A DNA stretch of 18,486 nt from CAJBIL01 sp044359525 (GCA_044359525.1 JBIKLY010000072.1:1-18486), one strand, 5' to 3'. Positions 1-8,576 are shown, counted from the first letter of the stretch. Notes: generated from the sequence alone by a model not told the origin. Numbers and translations are program-made.

Positions 1-737
1 AACTTCTGCAGGGCAGCAACGGCAGCCTTGACGAAGAAGCCCATGAAGCCGAGGCGGACGCCGTGCGCCTTCTCGAACTTGTCGCCGTACTGCTTGCGCA
101 GCGCCATGATCGGGCCCATGTTCACTTCGTTGAACGTGGTCAGGATGGCGTTGGTGGCCTGCGACTGGAGCAAACGTTCGGCGACGCGGGCACGCAGACG
201 GGACATCGGCACGCGCTGTTCCGGACGCTCGCCGAGCGGCACCGAAACGGCTGGCGCAGCGGCCAGTGCCGGAGCGGCAGCAGCTTTCGGCTGGGCAGCC
301 AGCGCATCTTCCTTGGTGACGCGACCGCCACGGCCGGAACCGGCGACGTCGGCAGCAGCAACGCCCTTCTCGTCGAGGATCTTGCGTGCAGCCGGCATGG
401 CGACACCGGCAGCCGAGGCGGCAGCGGGTGCGGCTTTCGGTGCAGGCGCAGAAGCCGCAGGCGTGGCCGCTGCGGCAGGGGCACCCGCCGAAGCCGTCGC
501 AGCGGTATCGATACGCGCAATCACCTCACCGGAAACGACGGTATCGCCGTCGCCTTTGATGATTTCAATAAGCACACCTTTGTCGGCTGCCGGCAGTTCG
601 AGGACCACTTTATCGGTCTCGATATCAATCAGGTTTTCGTCACGGGCAACAGCCGCCCCAACTTTTTTATGCCAGGTAACCAGGGTCGCTTCGGCGACGG
701 ATTCAGACAGCTGCGGAACTTTGACGTCAATGATCAT
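1..737 (-). CDS. sucB: Dihydrolipoamide succinyltransferase, E2 of 2-oxoglutarate dehydrogenase (3' end outside window)
   Basis: This is the E2 core of the 2-oxoglutarate dehydrogenase complex, which transfers the succinyl group from E1-bound TPP through lipoate to CoA. Only the first 245 codons are in the window; the gene runs off the left edge. An N-terminal lipoyl domain spans about residues 1-77, with the lipoyl-lysine motif ETDKVVLE (K43). A long Ala/Pro-rich flexible linker follows (about 78-111). Next comes a peripheral-subunit-binding domain (about 112-148, with ARKILDEKGV and GSGRGGRVTKED), then the start of the acyltransferase catalytic domain. The ATG lies 22 nt after the sucA stop, so the two are co-transcribed. 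The single lipoyl domain and the position after sucA point to the succinyl- rather than the acetyl-transferase. A lipoamide dehydrogenase gene may follow outside the window. Confidence 0.95.
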   Translation of the reverse strand, partial: MIIDVKVPQLSESVAEATLVTWHKKVGAAVARDENLIDIETDKVVLELPAADKGVLIEIIKGDGDTVVSGEVIARIDTAATASAGAPAAAATPAASAPAPKAAPAAASAAGVAMPAARKILDEKGVAAADVAGSGRGGRVTKEDALAAQPKAAAAPALAAAPAVSVPLGERPEQRVPMSRLRARVAERLLQSQATNAILTTFNEVNMGPIMALRKQYGDKFEKAHGVRLGFMGFFVKAAVAALQK

Positions 738-759
738 GTTCTCTCCGTTTTTTACTGGA

Positions 760-3588
760 TTAATACTCGATCTTGCCCAGGGCGGACGCGATCAGGTCTT
801 TCTGTTGGGCCAGGTGCTTGCTTGCATAACCAACCGCCGGTGAAGCCGATGCCGGACGCGAAACAAGCAGCAATTTCTGTTTCTCGTTAAGCGAGCGTGA
901 CAGATGCTCACGCGAAGCGATCCAGTACCAGGCGCCCTGATTGCGCGGCTCGTCCTGACACCAGACAACCTCGGTCAATTTCGGATAGCGTGCAAGCTCG
1001 GCCTTGAACGACGCTTCCGGGAAGGGATAGAGCTGTTCAAGACGGGCGATGGCGATGTTGGTAATCTTCTTTTCGCGACGTGCGGCGACGAGGTCGTAGT
1101 AAATCTTGCCTGAGCAGAAAATGACGCGCGTCACCTTCTTGGCATCGAGCGCATCGACTTCGCCGATCACGCGCTGGAACTCGCCCTTCGACAGTTCGTC
1201 CATCGTCGAGGTGGCGTCCTTGTGACGCAACAAAGACTTCGGCGAGAATACCACCAGCGGCTTGCGCTGGTTACGCACGGCCTGCCGGCGCAACATGTGG
1301 AAGACCTGTGCCGGCGTGGTCGGCTGGCAGACTTCCATGTTCATTTCGGCACACAGTTGCATGAAGCGTTCGATACGCGCCGACGAGTGTTCCGGACCTT
1401 GTCCTTCGTAGCCGTGCGGGAGCAGCATGACCAGACCGCAGGCGCGACCCCATTTGGCTTCGCCGGAAGCGATGAACTGGTCGATAACGACCTGCGCACC
1501 GTTCACGAAGTCGCCAAACTGGCCTTCCCAGATCACCAGTTCATGCGGGTTGGCGGTCGCATAACCGTAATCAAAAGCAAGCACGGCCTCTTCGGACAGC
1601 ACCGAATCGAAACACTGGAAACCAGCCTGCTTTTCCTGCAGATGCGCCAGCGGATAATAAGTACCCTCATCCCAGCTCTCGCGGTTCTGGTCGTGCAGTG
1701 CGGCATGACGGTGGAAGAAGGTACTGCGACCGACGTCCTCACCGGAAATACGCACACCGTAGCCGGAAACAAGCAGCGACGCATACGCCAGATTCTCGGC
1801 CATACCCCAGTCGAAGGCCAGCTTGCCTTCGCCCATTGAGCGGCGGTCGTCGATGATCTTCTTGACGCGCGAATGCAGCGTGAAGTTTTCCGGAATCGTC
1901 GTCAGGCCAACGGCCAGCCGCTTGATTTCCTTGGCGGGAACCCGTGTATCACAGGTCTCGACATACTTGGTCGACAAGAAAGGCGTCCAGTCGATGGTCA
2001 TCGGGTGCTTGTAACCGGCGAGCACCGGGTTGTAGAGCAGTTCGCCGCGATCGAGATGCTCGCGGTAGTCAGCGATGATGCCATCCGGGCCATCGGCTGG
2101 CAGCACACCTTCGGCCACCAGTTTGTCGGCGTAGAGCTTGCGCGTTCCGGGGTGTGCCTGAACCTTCTTGTACATCAGCGGCTGCGTGACCATCGGCTCG
2201 TCCTGCTCGTTGTGGCCGAGTTTGCGGAAGCACAGGATGTCGATCACAACATCCTTCTTGAAGGTCTTGCGGAACTCCATGGCAATCCGTGTTACCAGCG
2301 CGACGGCTTCCGGATCGTCGCCATTGACGTGGAAGATCGGCGCATCGGCCATCTTGAAGATGTCGGTGCAATACAGCGAGGAGCGGTAGTCGCGTGGATC
2401 GGAAGTCGTGAAGCCGATCTGGTTATTCACCACGATATGCACCGTGCCGCCCGTGCCATAACCACGAGTCTGCGCGAAGTTGATCATTTCCTGATTGACG
2501 CCCTGGCCGGCAACAGCGGCATCGCCGTGAATCAGCACGGCAAGCACCTTGTTCTGGCCATCTGCGCCGCGACGGCGCTGGCGCGAATAGACCGAGCCGA
2601 CCACCACCGGGTTGACGATTTCAAGGTGCGACGGGTTGAAAGCCAGCGTCAGGTGACACGGGCCTCCAGGGGTCGACACATCGGACGAATAGCCCATGTG
2701 GTACTTGACGTCACCGGCCGACAGGTCCTGCGCCTTCTTGCCTTCGAACTCGTCGAAGAGCATCGACGGCGCCTTGCCGAGCGTGTTCACTAGTACGTTG
2801 AGACGACCACGGTGCGCCATGCCGACGACGATTTCATCGACACCGCCGGCACCTGCAACGCGGATCAGCTCGTCCATCGAGACGATCAGCGATTCGCCGC
2901 CTTCGAGCGAAAAACGTTTCTGGCCGACGTACCTGGTGTGCAGATAGCGTTCAAGTGTTTCAGCCGCCGTCAGACGCTCAAGCAGACGCTTTTTCTGATC
3001 CGGCGTGCAGTTGGCCTTGGCTCGGGTGGGCTCAAGTTGCTCCTGAATCCAGCGCTTCTCGGCAAGCTCGCTCATGTACATGTACTCGACGCCAACCGAG
3101 CTGCAATAGGTTTCTTTCAGCGCATCAAAAATCTGGCCGAAGGTTGCATGCTCGGCAACGCCTTTGAACGAACCGGCATTGAATGGTGTGTTGCTATCGG
3201 CGCTAGACAAACCATAAAAAGCCGGATCCAGTTCGGGCAAATCCGGGCGCGGCTGACGCTTCAGTGGATCGAGGTTGGCCCAGCGATCACCGATGAAACG
3301 ATAGGCGTTGATCAGTTGCAGAACGCCGACCTGCTTCTTGTCATCAATCGGCGCCGCAGCGGCAGCGCGGTAGCCACCCTTCTTCGCCTGCTCGGCGAAG
3401 GCATTGATTACCGGCAGGTGCGGCACATCGCGCGCAACGGCACCGGGCAATTGCGCCAGCTTGTCGAAATAGTCGCGCCACTCGTCGGAAACGGAGGCCG
3501 GGTTGTCGAGATAGTTCTCGTAGAGTTCCTCAACGAAAGGCGCATTGCCGCCGAAGAGGTGGGAGGTGCCGAACAGCTGATTCATCAT
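760..3588 (-). CDS. sucA: 2-oxoglutarate dehydrogenase E1 component
   Basis: This is the thiamine-diphosphate-dependent E1 subunit, which decarboxylates 2-oxoglutarate and succinylates the lipoyl group of SucB in the TCA cycle. At 942 aa it is full length for the family. The N-terminus has the short E2-interacting helix typical of OdhE1 (NAPFVEELYENYLDNP). The active-site region follows with GMAHRGRLNVL at 256-266. The TPP/Mg motif starts HGDAAVAGQG at 354-363 and closes with NNQIGF at 388-393. The C-terminal transketolase-like part (about 590-930) includes the conserved YEGQGPEHSSAR segment. Two ATG codons stand in tandem at the start (3586-3588 and 3583-3585) behind an AGG ribosome-binding core. 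The gene follows gltA but is separated from it by a strong terminator, and it leads directly into sucB. Confidence 0.98.
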   Translation of the reverse strand: MMNQLFGTSHLFGGNAPFVEELYENYLDNPASVSDEWRDYFDKLAQLPGAVARDVPHLPVINAFAEQAKKGGYRAAAAAPIDDKKQVGVLQLINAYRFIGDRWANLDPLKRQPRPDLPELDPAFYGLSSADSNTPFNAGSFKGVAEHATFGQIFDALKETYCSSVGVEYMYMSELAEKRWIQEQLEPTRAKANCTPDQKKRLLERLTAAETLERYLHTRYVGQKRFSLEGGESLIVSMDELIRVAGAGGVDEIVVGMAHRGRLNVLVNTLGKAPSMLFDEFEGKKAQDLSAGDVKYHMGYSSDVSTPGGPCHLTLAFNPSHLEIVNPVVVGSVYSRQRRRGADGQNKVLAVLIHGDAAVAGQGVNQEMINFAQTRGYGTGGTVHIVVNNQIGFTTSDPRDYRSSLYCTDIFKMADAPIFHVNGDDPEAVALVTRIAMEFRKTFKKDVVIDILCFRKLGHNEQDEPMVTQPLMYKKVQAHPGTRKLYADKLVAEGVLPADGPDGIIADYREHLDRGELLYNPVLAGYKHPMTIDWTPFLSTKYVETCDTRVPAKEIKRLAVGLTTIPENFTLHSRVKKIIDDRRSMGEGKLAFDWGMAENLAYASLLVSGYGVRISGEDVGRSTFFHRHAALHDQNRESWDEGTYYPLAHLQEKQAGFQCFDSVLSEEAVLAFDYGYATANPHELVIWEGQFGDFVNGAQVVIDQFIASGEAKWGRACGLVMLLPHGYEGQGPEHSSARIERFMQLCAEMNMEVCQPTTPAQVFHMLRRQAVRNQRKPLVVFSPKSLLRHKDATSTMDELSKGEFQRVIGEVDALDAKKVTRVIFCSGKIYYDLVAARREKKITNIAIARLEQLYPFPEASFKAELARYPKLTEVVWCQDEPRNQGAWYWIASREHLSRSLNEKQKLLLVSRPASASPAVGYASKHLAQQKDLIASALGKIEY

Positions 3589-3631
3589 GGCAGTTACCTG
3601 TAGTCAGGGTTTCTGGGGCATGTACTGGGAA

Positions 3632-3648
3632 CCGGAAACAAGTTCCGG
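3632..3648 (-). other. Small inverted repeat in the sucA leader
   Basis: A 6-bp inverted repeat (CCGGAA/TTCCGG, loop of 5) lies between the gltA terminator and the sucA start. It could be an operator half-site pair or a leader hairpin. No clear sigma-70 promoter hexamers are visible in this 70-bp interval, so its role is unknown. Confidence 0.3.
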
Positions 3649-3654
3649 CCATAC

Positions 3655-3682
3655 AAAAAAGGGCGGCTGTTGCCGGCCGCCC
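3655..3682 (-). terminator. Intrinsic terminator after gltA
   Basis: Read on the minus strand, a 7-bp perfect GC stem (GGGCGGC/GCCGCCC, arms 3676-3682 and 3661-3667, loop 8 nt) is followed at once by six Ts. It begins 11 nt past the gltA stop codon. It separates sdh-gltA transcription from sucAB, either fully or as a partial terminator that lowers sucAB read-through. Confidence 0.85.
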
Positions 3683-3693
3683 TCTTGCTTTGC

Positions 3694-4989
3694 TTAACGC
3701 TTGTCGAGCGGCACAACGTTGCGGTTGGCGGCGCCGATGTAGAGCTGACGCGGACGACCGATCTTGTATTCCGGATCGGTCAGCATTTCTTCCCACTGCG
3801 TCATCCAGCCGACCGTGCGGGCCAGCGCAAAAATACAGGTAAACATCGAGGTCGGAATGCCGAGTGCCTTTTGCACGATACCCGAGTAGAAGTCGACGTT
3901 CGGATAGAGCTTCTTCTCGACGAAGTAAGGATCTTCCAGCGCGATTCTTTCGAGTTCCATCGCCAGCTTGAACAAACGATCGTTTTCCAGACCGAGTTCT
4001 TTCAGAACATTATTACAAACCGTGCGCATCAGCTTGGCACGCGGATCGAAGTTCTTGTAAACACGGTGGCCGAAGCCCATCAGCTTGAAGCTGTCGTTCT
4101 TGTCCTTGGCGCGCGCGATGAATTCGGCAACGCGCGACACGTCACCAATTTCTTCGAGCATCTGCAGACAAGCTTCGTTCGCACCACCGTGCGCCGGTCC
4201 CCACAAACAGGCGATACCGGCGGAAATACAGGCGTACGGGTTGGCACCGGACGATCCCGCCAGACGCACCGTCGAAGTCGAAGCATTCTGCTCGTGATCG
4301 GCGTGCAGCGTGAAGATCATGTCCAGCGCATGGACCAGCACCGGATTCGGCTTGTATTCCTCGCATGGCGTACCGAACATCATGTGCATGAAGTTGGCGG
4401 TGTAACCCAGATCGTTGCGCGGGTACATGAACGGCTGACCGGTCGTGTACTTGTAGGCCATGGCGACGATGGTCGGCATCTTGGCGACGATGCGGTTGAA
4501 GCTGATGCTGCGATGTTCGGCATCGGAGAAATCGGCGGCTTCATGATAGAAGGCTGAGAGCGCACCCACCACGCCGACCATGACAGCCATCGGATGCGCG
4601 TCGCGACGGAAACCCTGGAAGAACTTGACCATCTGCTCGTGAACCATGGTGTGGTTCTTGATGGTGGACTCAAACTTGGTTTTCTGTTCGGCGTTCGGCA
4701 ACTCGCCGTTCTTCAGCAGATAAGCGACTTCCAGGAAGTTGCAATTTTCCGCCAGCTGCTCGATCGGGTAACCGCGATAGAGCAGTTCGCCCTTGTCACC
4801 GTCAATAAAGGTTACCGTCGACTTGCAACTAGCCGTCGACAGGAAGCCGGAGTCGTAGGTAAACAGACCAGTCTTGGCACCCAGGGTACGGATATCGATA
4901 CAGTCGTTACCATGGGTTGGCGACATGATGGAAAAATCGACAGGCGCCTGGCCTTCGATAGTCAGTGTTGCCTTACGTTCGGTCGTCAT
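3694..4989 (-). CDS. gltA: Citrate synthase, type II (hexameric, Gram-negative type)
   Basis: It condenses oxaloacetate with acetyl-CoA to give citrate, the entry step of the TCA cycle. At 431 aa it matches the NADH-regulated Gram-negative type II enzyme, including the N-terminal beta-rich extension (about 1-60, with GLFTYDSGFLSTASCKS). Catalytic residues are all visible: H267 in GPAHGGANE, H308 in MGFGHRVYKN and D366 in NVDFYSGI. The C-terminal GRPRQLYIG segment is conserved. A good ribosome-binding site (GAGGG, 8 nt spacing) precedes the ATG. The gene lies 70 nt downstream of sdhE, and a terminator closes it. An AT-rich palindrome (CAATATATTG, 5042-5051) in the sdhE-gltA gap could mark an internal promoter. 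Confidence 0.98.
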   Translation of the reverse strand: MTTERKATLTIEGQAPVDFSIMSPTHGNDCIDIRTLGAKTGLFTYDSGFLSTASCKSTVTFIDGDKGELLYRGYPIEQLAENCNFLEVAYLLKNGELPNAEQKTKFESTIKNHTMVHEQMVKFFQGFRRDAHPMAVMVGVVGALSAFYHEAADFSDAEHRSISFNRIVAKMPTIVAMAYKYTTGQPFMYPRNDLGYTANFMHMMFGTPCEEYKPNPVLVHALDMIFTLHADHEQNASTSTVRLAGSSGANPYACISAGIACLWGPAHGGANEACLQMLEEIGDVSRVAEFIARAKDKNDSFKLMGFGHRVYKNFDPRAKLMRTVCNNVLKELGLENDRLFKLAMELERIALEDPYFVEKKLYPNVDFYSGIVQKALGIPTSMFTCIFALARTVGWMTQWEEMLTDPEYKIGRPRQLYIGAANRNVVPLDKR

Positions 4990-5041
4990 GATTTATTCCC
5001 TCTACAGGTTTGTAATGTCACAGCTTCCAGCAAGAGGCTGC

Positions 5042-5051
5042 CAATATATTG
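5042..5051. promoter_or_regulatory. AT-rich 10-bp palindrome upstream of gltA
   Basis: CAATATATTG is a perfect palindrome in the 70-bp gap between sdhE and gltA, 53 nt upstream of the gltA ATG. On the minus strand it contains TATATT, a possible -10 element, but no convincing -35 is seen at 16-18 nt. It may be an internal gltA promoter or an operator, or chance in an AT-rich spacer. Confidence 0.25.
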
Positions 5052-5059
5052 CAACTTCC

Positions 5060-5314
5060 TTACCTAACTCTTACATCATGCAGCATGGCCACTACTTCGG
5101 CCTGAACCGGATCCCTGCATTCAACGCTGCCGTTGATGTAAGGCCACAGTTCCAGATCTTCCATGTCTGCCAGCACGACAAAAGCTTCAGCCTGCGCCGG
5201 ACTGAGGCTGGAGAAATTCTCGTCGAGAAACTTCCCCAGCAACAGATCCATTTCCAGCATCGCCCGGCGCGTACAGCGCCAGCGCAAGCGGTTTAGTGCC
5301 TCGCTCGCTTCCAT
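5060..5314 (-). CDS. sdhE: Succinate dehydrogenase assembly factor (FAD-attachment factor, SdhE/Sdh5/YgfY family)
   Basis: This small cytosolic protein helps covalent attachment of FAD to SdhA. The 84-aa length, the N-terminal LRWRCTRRAMLEMD helix, the LPPE-like acidic/hydrophobic middle (FVVLADMEDLELWPYI) and the position directly after sdhB identify the family. The start was chosen because its ATG overlaps the sdhB stop in TGATG, which implies translational coupling; a longer frame upstream is only an antisense-like extension inside sdhB. One oddity: the signature RGxxE motif, needed for function in E. coli SdhE, reads R-A-M-L-E here (Gly to Ala). The rest of the protein looks normal, so it is probably still active. 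Confidence 0.93.
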   Translation of the reverse strand: MEASEALNRLRWRCTRRAMLEMDLLLGKFLDENFSSLSPAQAEAFVVLADMEDLELWPYINGSVECRDPVQAEVVAMLHDVRVR

Positions 5315-6024
5315 CAGATGGCGCGGCGAACCATCATCTCCTTGATCTTGCCGATCGCCTGCGTCGGGTTCAACCCCTTCGGACAGACATCGACGCAGTT
5401 CATGATCGAGTGGCAACGGAACAGACGGTACGGATCTTCGAGGTCGTCGAGGCGCGCATTGGTCGCTTCGTCGCGCGTATCGGCAATGAAGCGATAAGCG
5501 TTGAGCAGACCGGCCGGGCCGACAAACTTGTCCGGGTTCCACCAGAACGATGGACACGAGGTCGAACAGCAGGCGCACAGGATGCACTCATAAAGTCCGT
5601 TCAACTCTTCACGATCCTCAGGCGACTGCAGGCGCTCACGGTCCGGCGGTGGGTTATCGTTGATCAGATAGGGCTTGATCGAGTGATACTGCTTGAAGAA
5701 CTGCGTCATATCGACGATCAGATCGCGGATAACAGGCAGACCAGGCAGCGGGCGCAGAACAACCGGTTCCTTAAGATCGGCAATCGCAGTCAGACAGGCG
5801 AGGCCGTTCTTGCCGTTGATGTTCATCGCATCGGAACCGCAAATACCTTCGCGGCAGGAGCGGCGATACGACAGCGTGTCATCCTTGGCCTTCAGCTTGG
5901 TCAGCACATCGAGCAACTTGCGATCGACAGAATCGTCTACCTCAATCGAGATGTCCTGCATGTAGGGCGCGTTGTCCTTGTCCGGATCATAACGGTAAAT
6001 CTTGAATTGCATGGTGCGTGCCAT
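5314..6024 (-). CDS. sdhB: Succinate dehydrogenase iron-sulfur subunit
   Basis: SdhB passes electrons from FAD in SdhA to the quinone site through three Fe-S clusters. The [2Fe-2S] ligand region SCREGICGSDAMNINGKNGLAC appears at about residues 56-77. The C-terminal ferredoxin domain has CILCACCSTSCP at about 147-158 and CHSIMNCVDVCPKGLNP at about 204-220 for the [4Fe-4S] and [3Fe-4S] clusters. The chosen ATG at 6022-6024 (236 aa) has AGGAG with 9 nt spacing. Another ATG two codons upstream (6028-6030, 238 aa) has only 3 nt spacing but cannot be ruled out. The gene follows sdhA by 33 nt and overlaps sdhE by one base. Confidence 0.97.
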   Translation of the reverse strand: MARTMQFKIYRYDPDKDNAPYMQDISIEVDDSVDRKLLDVLTKLKAKDDTLSYRRSCREGICGSDAMNINGKNGLACLTAIADLKEPVVLRPLPGLPVIRDLIVDMTQFFKQYHSIKPYLINDNPPPDRERLQSPEDREELNGLYECILCACCSTSCPSFWWNPDKFVGPAGLLNAYRFIADTRDEATNARLDDLEDPYRLFRCHSIMNCVDVCPKGLNPTQAIGKIKEMMVRRAI

Positions 6025-6057
6025 ATTCATTGACTCCTAAGCGTGAAAGACGCGCGA

Positions 6058-7842
6058 TCAGTAGGAACGCGTCTTCAGCGCGATGGTTTCGACGGTCAGC
6101 GGGGTCATATTCACCGGCTTGTACGAGAGTTTGTTGCCCTCGCGATGCCACAGTGTGTGCTTGTGCCAGTTGGCATCATCGCGACCATTCGGGTTAGCCG
6201 CGGTATCGGGCGCGTCATCACGAACGTGCGCGCCACGAGACTCCTTGCGGGCTTCGGCCGAAATCATTGTGGCCTTCGCCACTTCAATCAGGTTGTCGAG
6301 TTCCAGCGCTTCGACACGCGCCGTATTCCAGACCTTGGACTTGTCCTTGATCTCGGTTTTGGCAACCAGTTTTTCAACTTCAAGTATCTTCGCCACGCCG
6401 TCAACCAGCATGTCGTTGAAGCGGAACACGCCACAGTGCTTCTGCATCGTGCGCTGAAGTTCGAGACGCGTGGCATCGACGCTGGTACCGCCGGTCTGTG
6501 TTTCGAGGCGATTCAGTCGGGCCAGTGTGCGCTCGGCAAATCCTTCCGGCAAATCCTTTAGCGCAACATTGCTGTTCTTGATCGCCTCGACAACCGAGTC
6601 GCCCGATGACTTGCCAAAGACCAGCAAATCGAGCAACGAATTGGTGCCAAGACGGTTGGCGCCATGCACCGAAGCGCAGGCGACTTCGCCGGCCGCGTAG
6701 AAACCCTTCACCGTGCTGCCATCGGCATTGACAACTTCGCCATGGTAGTTGGTCGGAATGCCGCCCATCTGATAGTGGCAGGTCGGCACGACCGGGATCG
6801 GCGCCTTGATCGGGTCGATACCGGCAAACTGGATCGAGATTTCGCGAATGCCCGGCAGGCGCTTCATGATCGTTGCCGGATCCAGGTGTGTAATGTCGAG
6901 CAGGACATGATCCTTGTTCGGACCGCAGCCGCGACCTTCGTTGATTTCGGTGGTCATGGCGCGCGAAACGATGTCACGCGAGGCCAGATCCTTGGCGTTT
7001 GGTGCGTAGCGTTCCATGAAGCGCTCGTTATCCGAGTTGCGGAGAATGCCGCCCTCGCCGCGCACGCCTTCGGTGATCAGTACGCCGGCACCAGCAACGC
7101 CGGTCGGATGGAACTGCCAGAACTCCATGTCTTCAAGGGCGATGCCGGCACGTGCCGCCATACCAAGGCCGTCGCCGGTATTGATAAAGGCGTTGGTTGA
7201 CGAATGGAAGATGCGACCGGCACCGCCGGTGGCAAAAATGGTGGCCTTGGCATGGAAGGCGACGACTTCGCCGGTTTCCATTTCAAGGGCGATGACACCA
7301 AGCACCTGGCCGGATTCATCACGAATCAGGTCAAGGGCCATCCACTCGACAAAAAACTGCGTATTGGCGCGGACGTTACGCTGATACAGCGCGTGCAGCA
7401 TGGCGTGACCAGTACGGTCAGCGGCAGCGCAAGCACGGCGCACCGGTTTCTCGCCGAAGTTCGACATGTGGCCGCCGAACGGACGCTGATAAATCTTGCC
7501 TTCGTCAGTACGATCGAAGGGCATGCCGAAGTGCTCAAGCTCGACGACGACTTCCGGTGCCTTCTTGCACATGTATTCAATCGCGTCCTGGTCACCGAGC
7601 CAGTCGGAGCCCTTGACGGTATCGTACATGTGCCAGTGCCAATGATCTTCCTCGGAATTCCCGAGCGAAGCAGAAACGCCGCCCTGTGCCGCTACGGTGT
7701 GCGAACGCGTCGGAAAAACTTTTGACAGGACGGCCGTTTTCAGGCCGGACTCGGACAACTGGATAGCAGCACGCAGACCGGCGCCGCCAGCACCAACGAT
7801 CACTGCATCAAACTTGCGAACGGGGATGTTTAGCTTACTCAC
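6058..7842 (-). CDS. sdhA: Succinate dehydrogenase flavoprotein subunit
   Basis: SdhA is the catalytic subunit that oxidises succinate to fumarate on covalently bound FAD. At 594 aa it is typical for proteobacteria. The N-terminal dinucleotide-binding motif VIVGAGGAGLRAA (about 14-26) is followed by the flavinylation site RSHTVAAQGG with H48. Substrate-site segments are present: FHPTGVAGAG, LASRDIVSRAM, NYHGEV and GANRLGTNSLLDLLVFG. The start codon is GTG, directly abutting the sdhD TAA (TAAGTG), with GGAGAG 5 nt upstream. The C-terminal end THWHRE-like region and the final KTRSY are normal for the family. Membrane anchoring comes from SdhC and SdhD; flavinylation is probably helped by SdhE. 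Confidence 0.98.
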   Translation of the reverse strand: MSKLNIPVRKFDAVIVGAGGAGLRAAIQLSESGLKTAVLSKVFPTRSHTVAAQGGVSASLGNSEEDHWHWHMYDTVKGSDWLGDQDAIEYMCKKAPEVVVELEHFGMPFDRTDEGKIYQRPFGGHMSNFGEKPVRRACAAADRTGHAMLHALYQRNVRANTQFFVEWMALDLIRDESGQVLGVIALEMETGEVVAFHAKATIFATGGAGRIFHSSTNAFINTGDGLGMAARAGIALEDMEFWQFHPTGVAGAGVLITEGVRGEGGILRNSDNERFMERYAPNAKDLASRDIVSRAMTTEINEGRGCGPNKDHVLLDITHLDPATIMKRLPGIREISIQFAGIDPIKAPIPVVPTCHYQMGGIPTNYHGEVVNADGSTVKGFYAAGEVACASVHGANRLGTNSLLDLLVFGKSSGDSVVEAIKNSNVALKDLPEGFAERTLARLNRLETQTGGTSVDATRLELQRTMQKHCGVFRFNDMLVDGVAKILEVEKLVAKTEIKDKSKVWNTARVEALELDNLIEVAKATMISAEARKESRGAHVRDDAPDTAANPNGRDDANWHKHTLWHREGNKLSYKPVNMTPLTVETIALKTRSY

Positions 7843-8190
7843 TTACACTCTCCACAGAATCTGAACTGCCCAGCCGGCATAGCCAATCAGCACGGCCGCC
7901 GTCGCAATGATCAGCAACAGGCGCAGACCATCCGGTTTGGCATAATCCATCCAGATGTCCCGAATACCGATCCACGTGTGCCAGAAGAGGCTGACGAAGA
8001 ACAGGAAGGTCGCGAATTTCATGAAGCCATTGGCAAAAATACCACGCCAGGCCTCATACGTAGCCGGCCCGACGGCACCAATCACGGCCAGAAAAATAAC
8101 GGTATAGAGCGCCAGAATGATGGCGGTAGCGCGCTGGATAATCCAGTCCTTGAGACCGTAATGCGCGCCAACGACGATACGATTTACCAT
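7843..8190 (-). CDS. sdhD: Succinate dehydrogenase membrane anchor subunit
   Basis: This 115-aa membrane protein has three predicted transmembrane segments (about 22-41, 56-77 and 88-111). With SdhC it anchors complex II, binds heme b and forms the quinone site. The heme-ligand segment FWHTWIGIRDIWMDY carries H71, D82 and Y83 at the same numbers as E. coli SdhD. A longer frame upstream exists, but the ATG at 8188-8190 was chosen because it gives family length and overlaps the sdhC stop by 7 nt (ATGGTAA), a normal coupling arrangement. Its stop directly touches the sdhA GTG. Confidence 0.95.
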   Translation of the reverse strand: MVNRIVVGAHYGLKDWIIQRATAIILALYTVIFLAVIGAVGPATYEAWRGIFANGFMKFATFLFFVSLFWHTWIGIRDIWMDYAKPDGLRLLLIIATAAVLIGYAGWAVQILWRV

Positions 8191-8576
8191 AGCACTTTCA
8201 CTCCGATGATCAGGGTCAGGACAATACTCACCGCAAAGACAATCCAGCTGGAGAGTCGCGCCGAGGCGAGGTCGATACCTTTGTGCAGATCGAGCAGCAG
8301 GTAGCGGATACCGGCGCAAAAATGGTGCATGAACAGCCAGATCAGACCAAGCAGAACAAGTCGAACCAACGGGTGGGCGACGACGCTCTTGAAGGTGGCG
8401 AAAGTCTCGGGAGAAGTGAGGCTGCTTTGAAACAACCAGAGGAGAACGGGCAGCAGGAGAAATATTACTGCGCCGGCAATACGGTGAAGGATCGACAAGA
8501 TGCCAGGAAGAGGCAACTTGATACTCATCAAGTCCAAGTTCTTCGGACGTTTTTTCTTGATAACCATTTCCGCCAT
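8184..8576 (-). CDS. sdhC: Succinate dehydrogenase cytochrome b556 subunit
   Basis: This 130-aa cytochrome b subunit has three transmembrane helices (about 28-49, 67-87 and 108-127). The SILHRIAG motif (28-35) holds the Ser and Arg of the quinone site. HHFCAGIRYLLLD (84-96) has H85 aligned with the axial heme ligand of E. coli SdhC. The first in-frame ATG (8583-8585) abuts the GAGGA ribosome-binding core with no spacing, so the next ATG at 8574-8576, 9 nt from it, was chosen; the alternative gives 133 aa. It is the first gene of the sdh operon, behind a candidate promoter at 8639-8644. Confidence 0.94.
   Translation of the reverse strand: MAEMVIKKKRPKNLDLMSIKLPLPGILSILHRIAGAVIFLLLPVLLWLFQSSLTSPETFATFKSVVAHPLVRLVLLGLIWLFMHHFCAGIRYLLLDLHKGIDLASARLSSWIVFAVSIVLTLIIGVKVLW

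Noticed and set aside
63..890. 275-codon plus-strand frame across the sucA/sucB junction
   Set aside because: It lies opposite the Ala/Pro-rich linker of sucB and has low-complexity Arg/Gly content, typical of an antisense shadow.
1873..2793. 306-codon plus-strand frame opposite sucA
   Set aside because: It is antisense to a full-length, well conserved sucA and has no recognisable motif. Long antisense frames are expected in GC-rich coding DNA.
3670..4557. 295-codon plus-strand frame opposite gltA
   Set aside because: Antisense shadow of gltA, whose catalytic residues are intact; no domain seen in the plus-strand product.
5060..5587. 175-codon version of sdhE
   Set aside because: The extra N-terminal 91 codons lie inside sdhB out of frame. 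The family length and the TGATG coupling support the 84-aa form.
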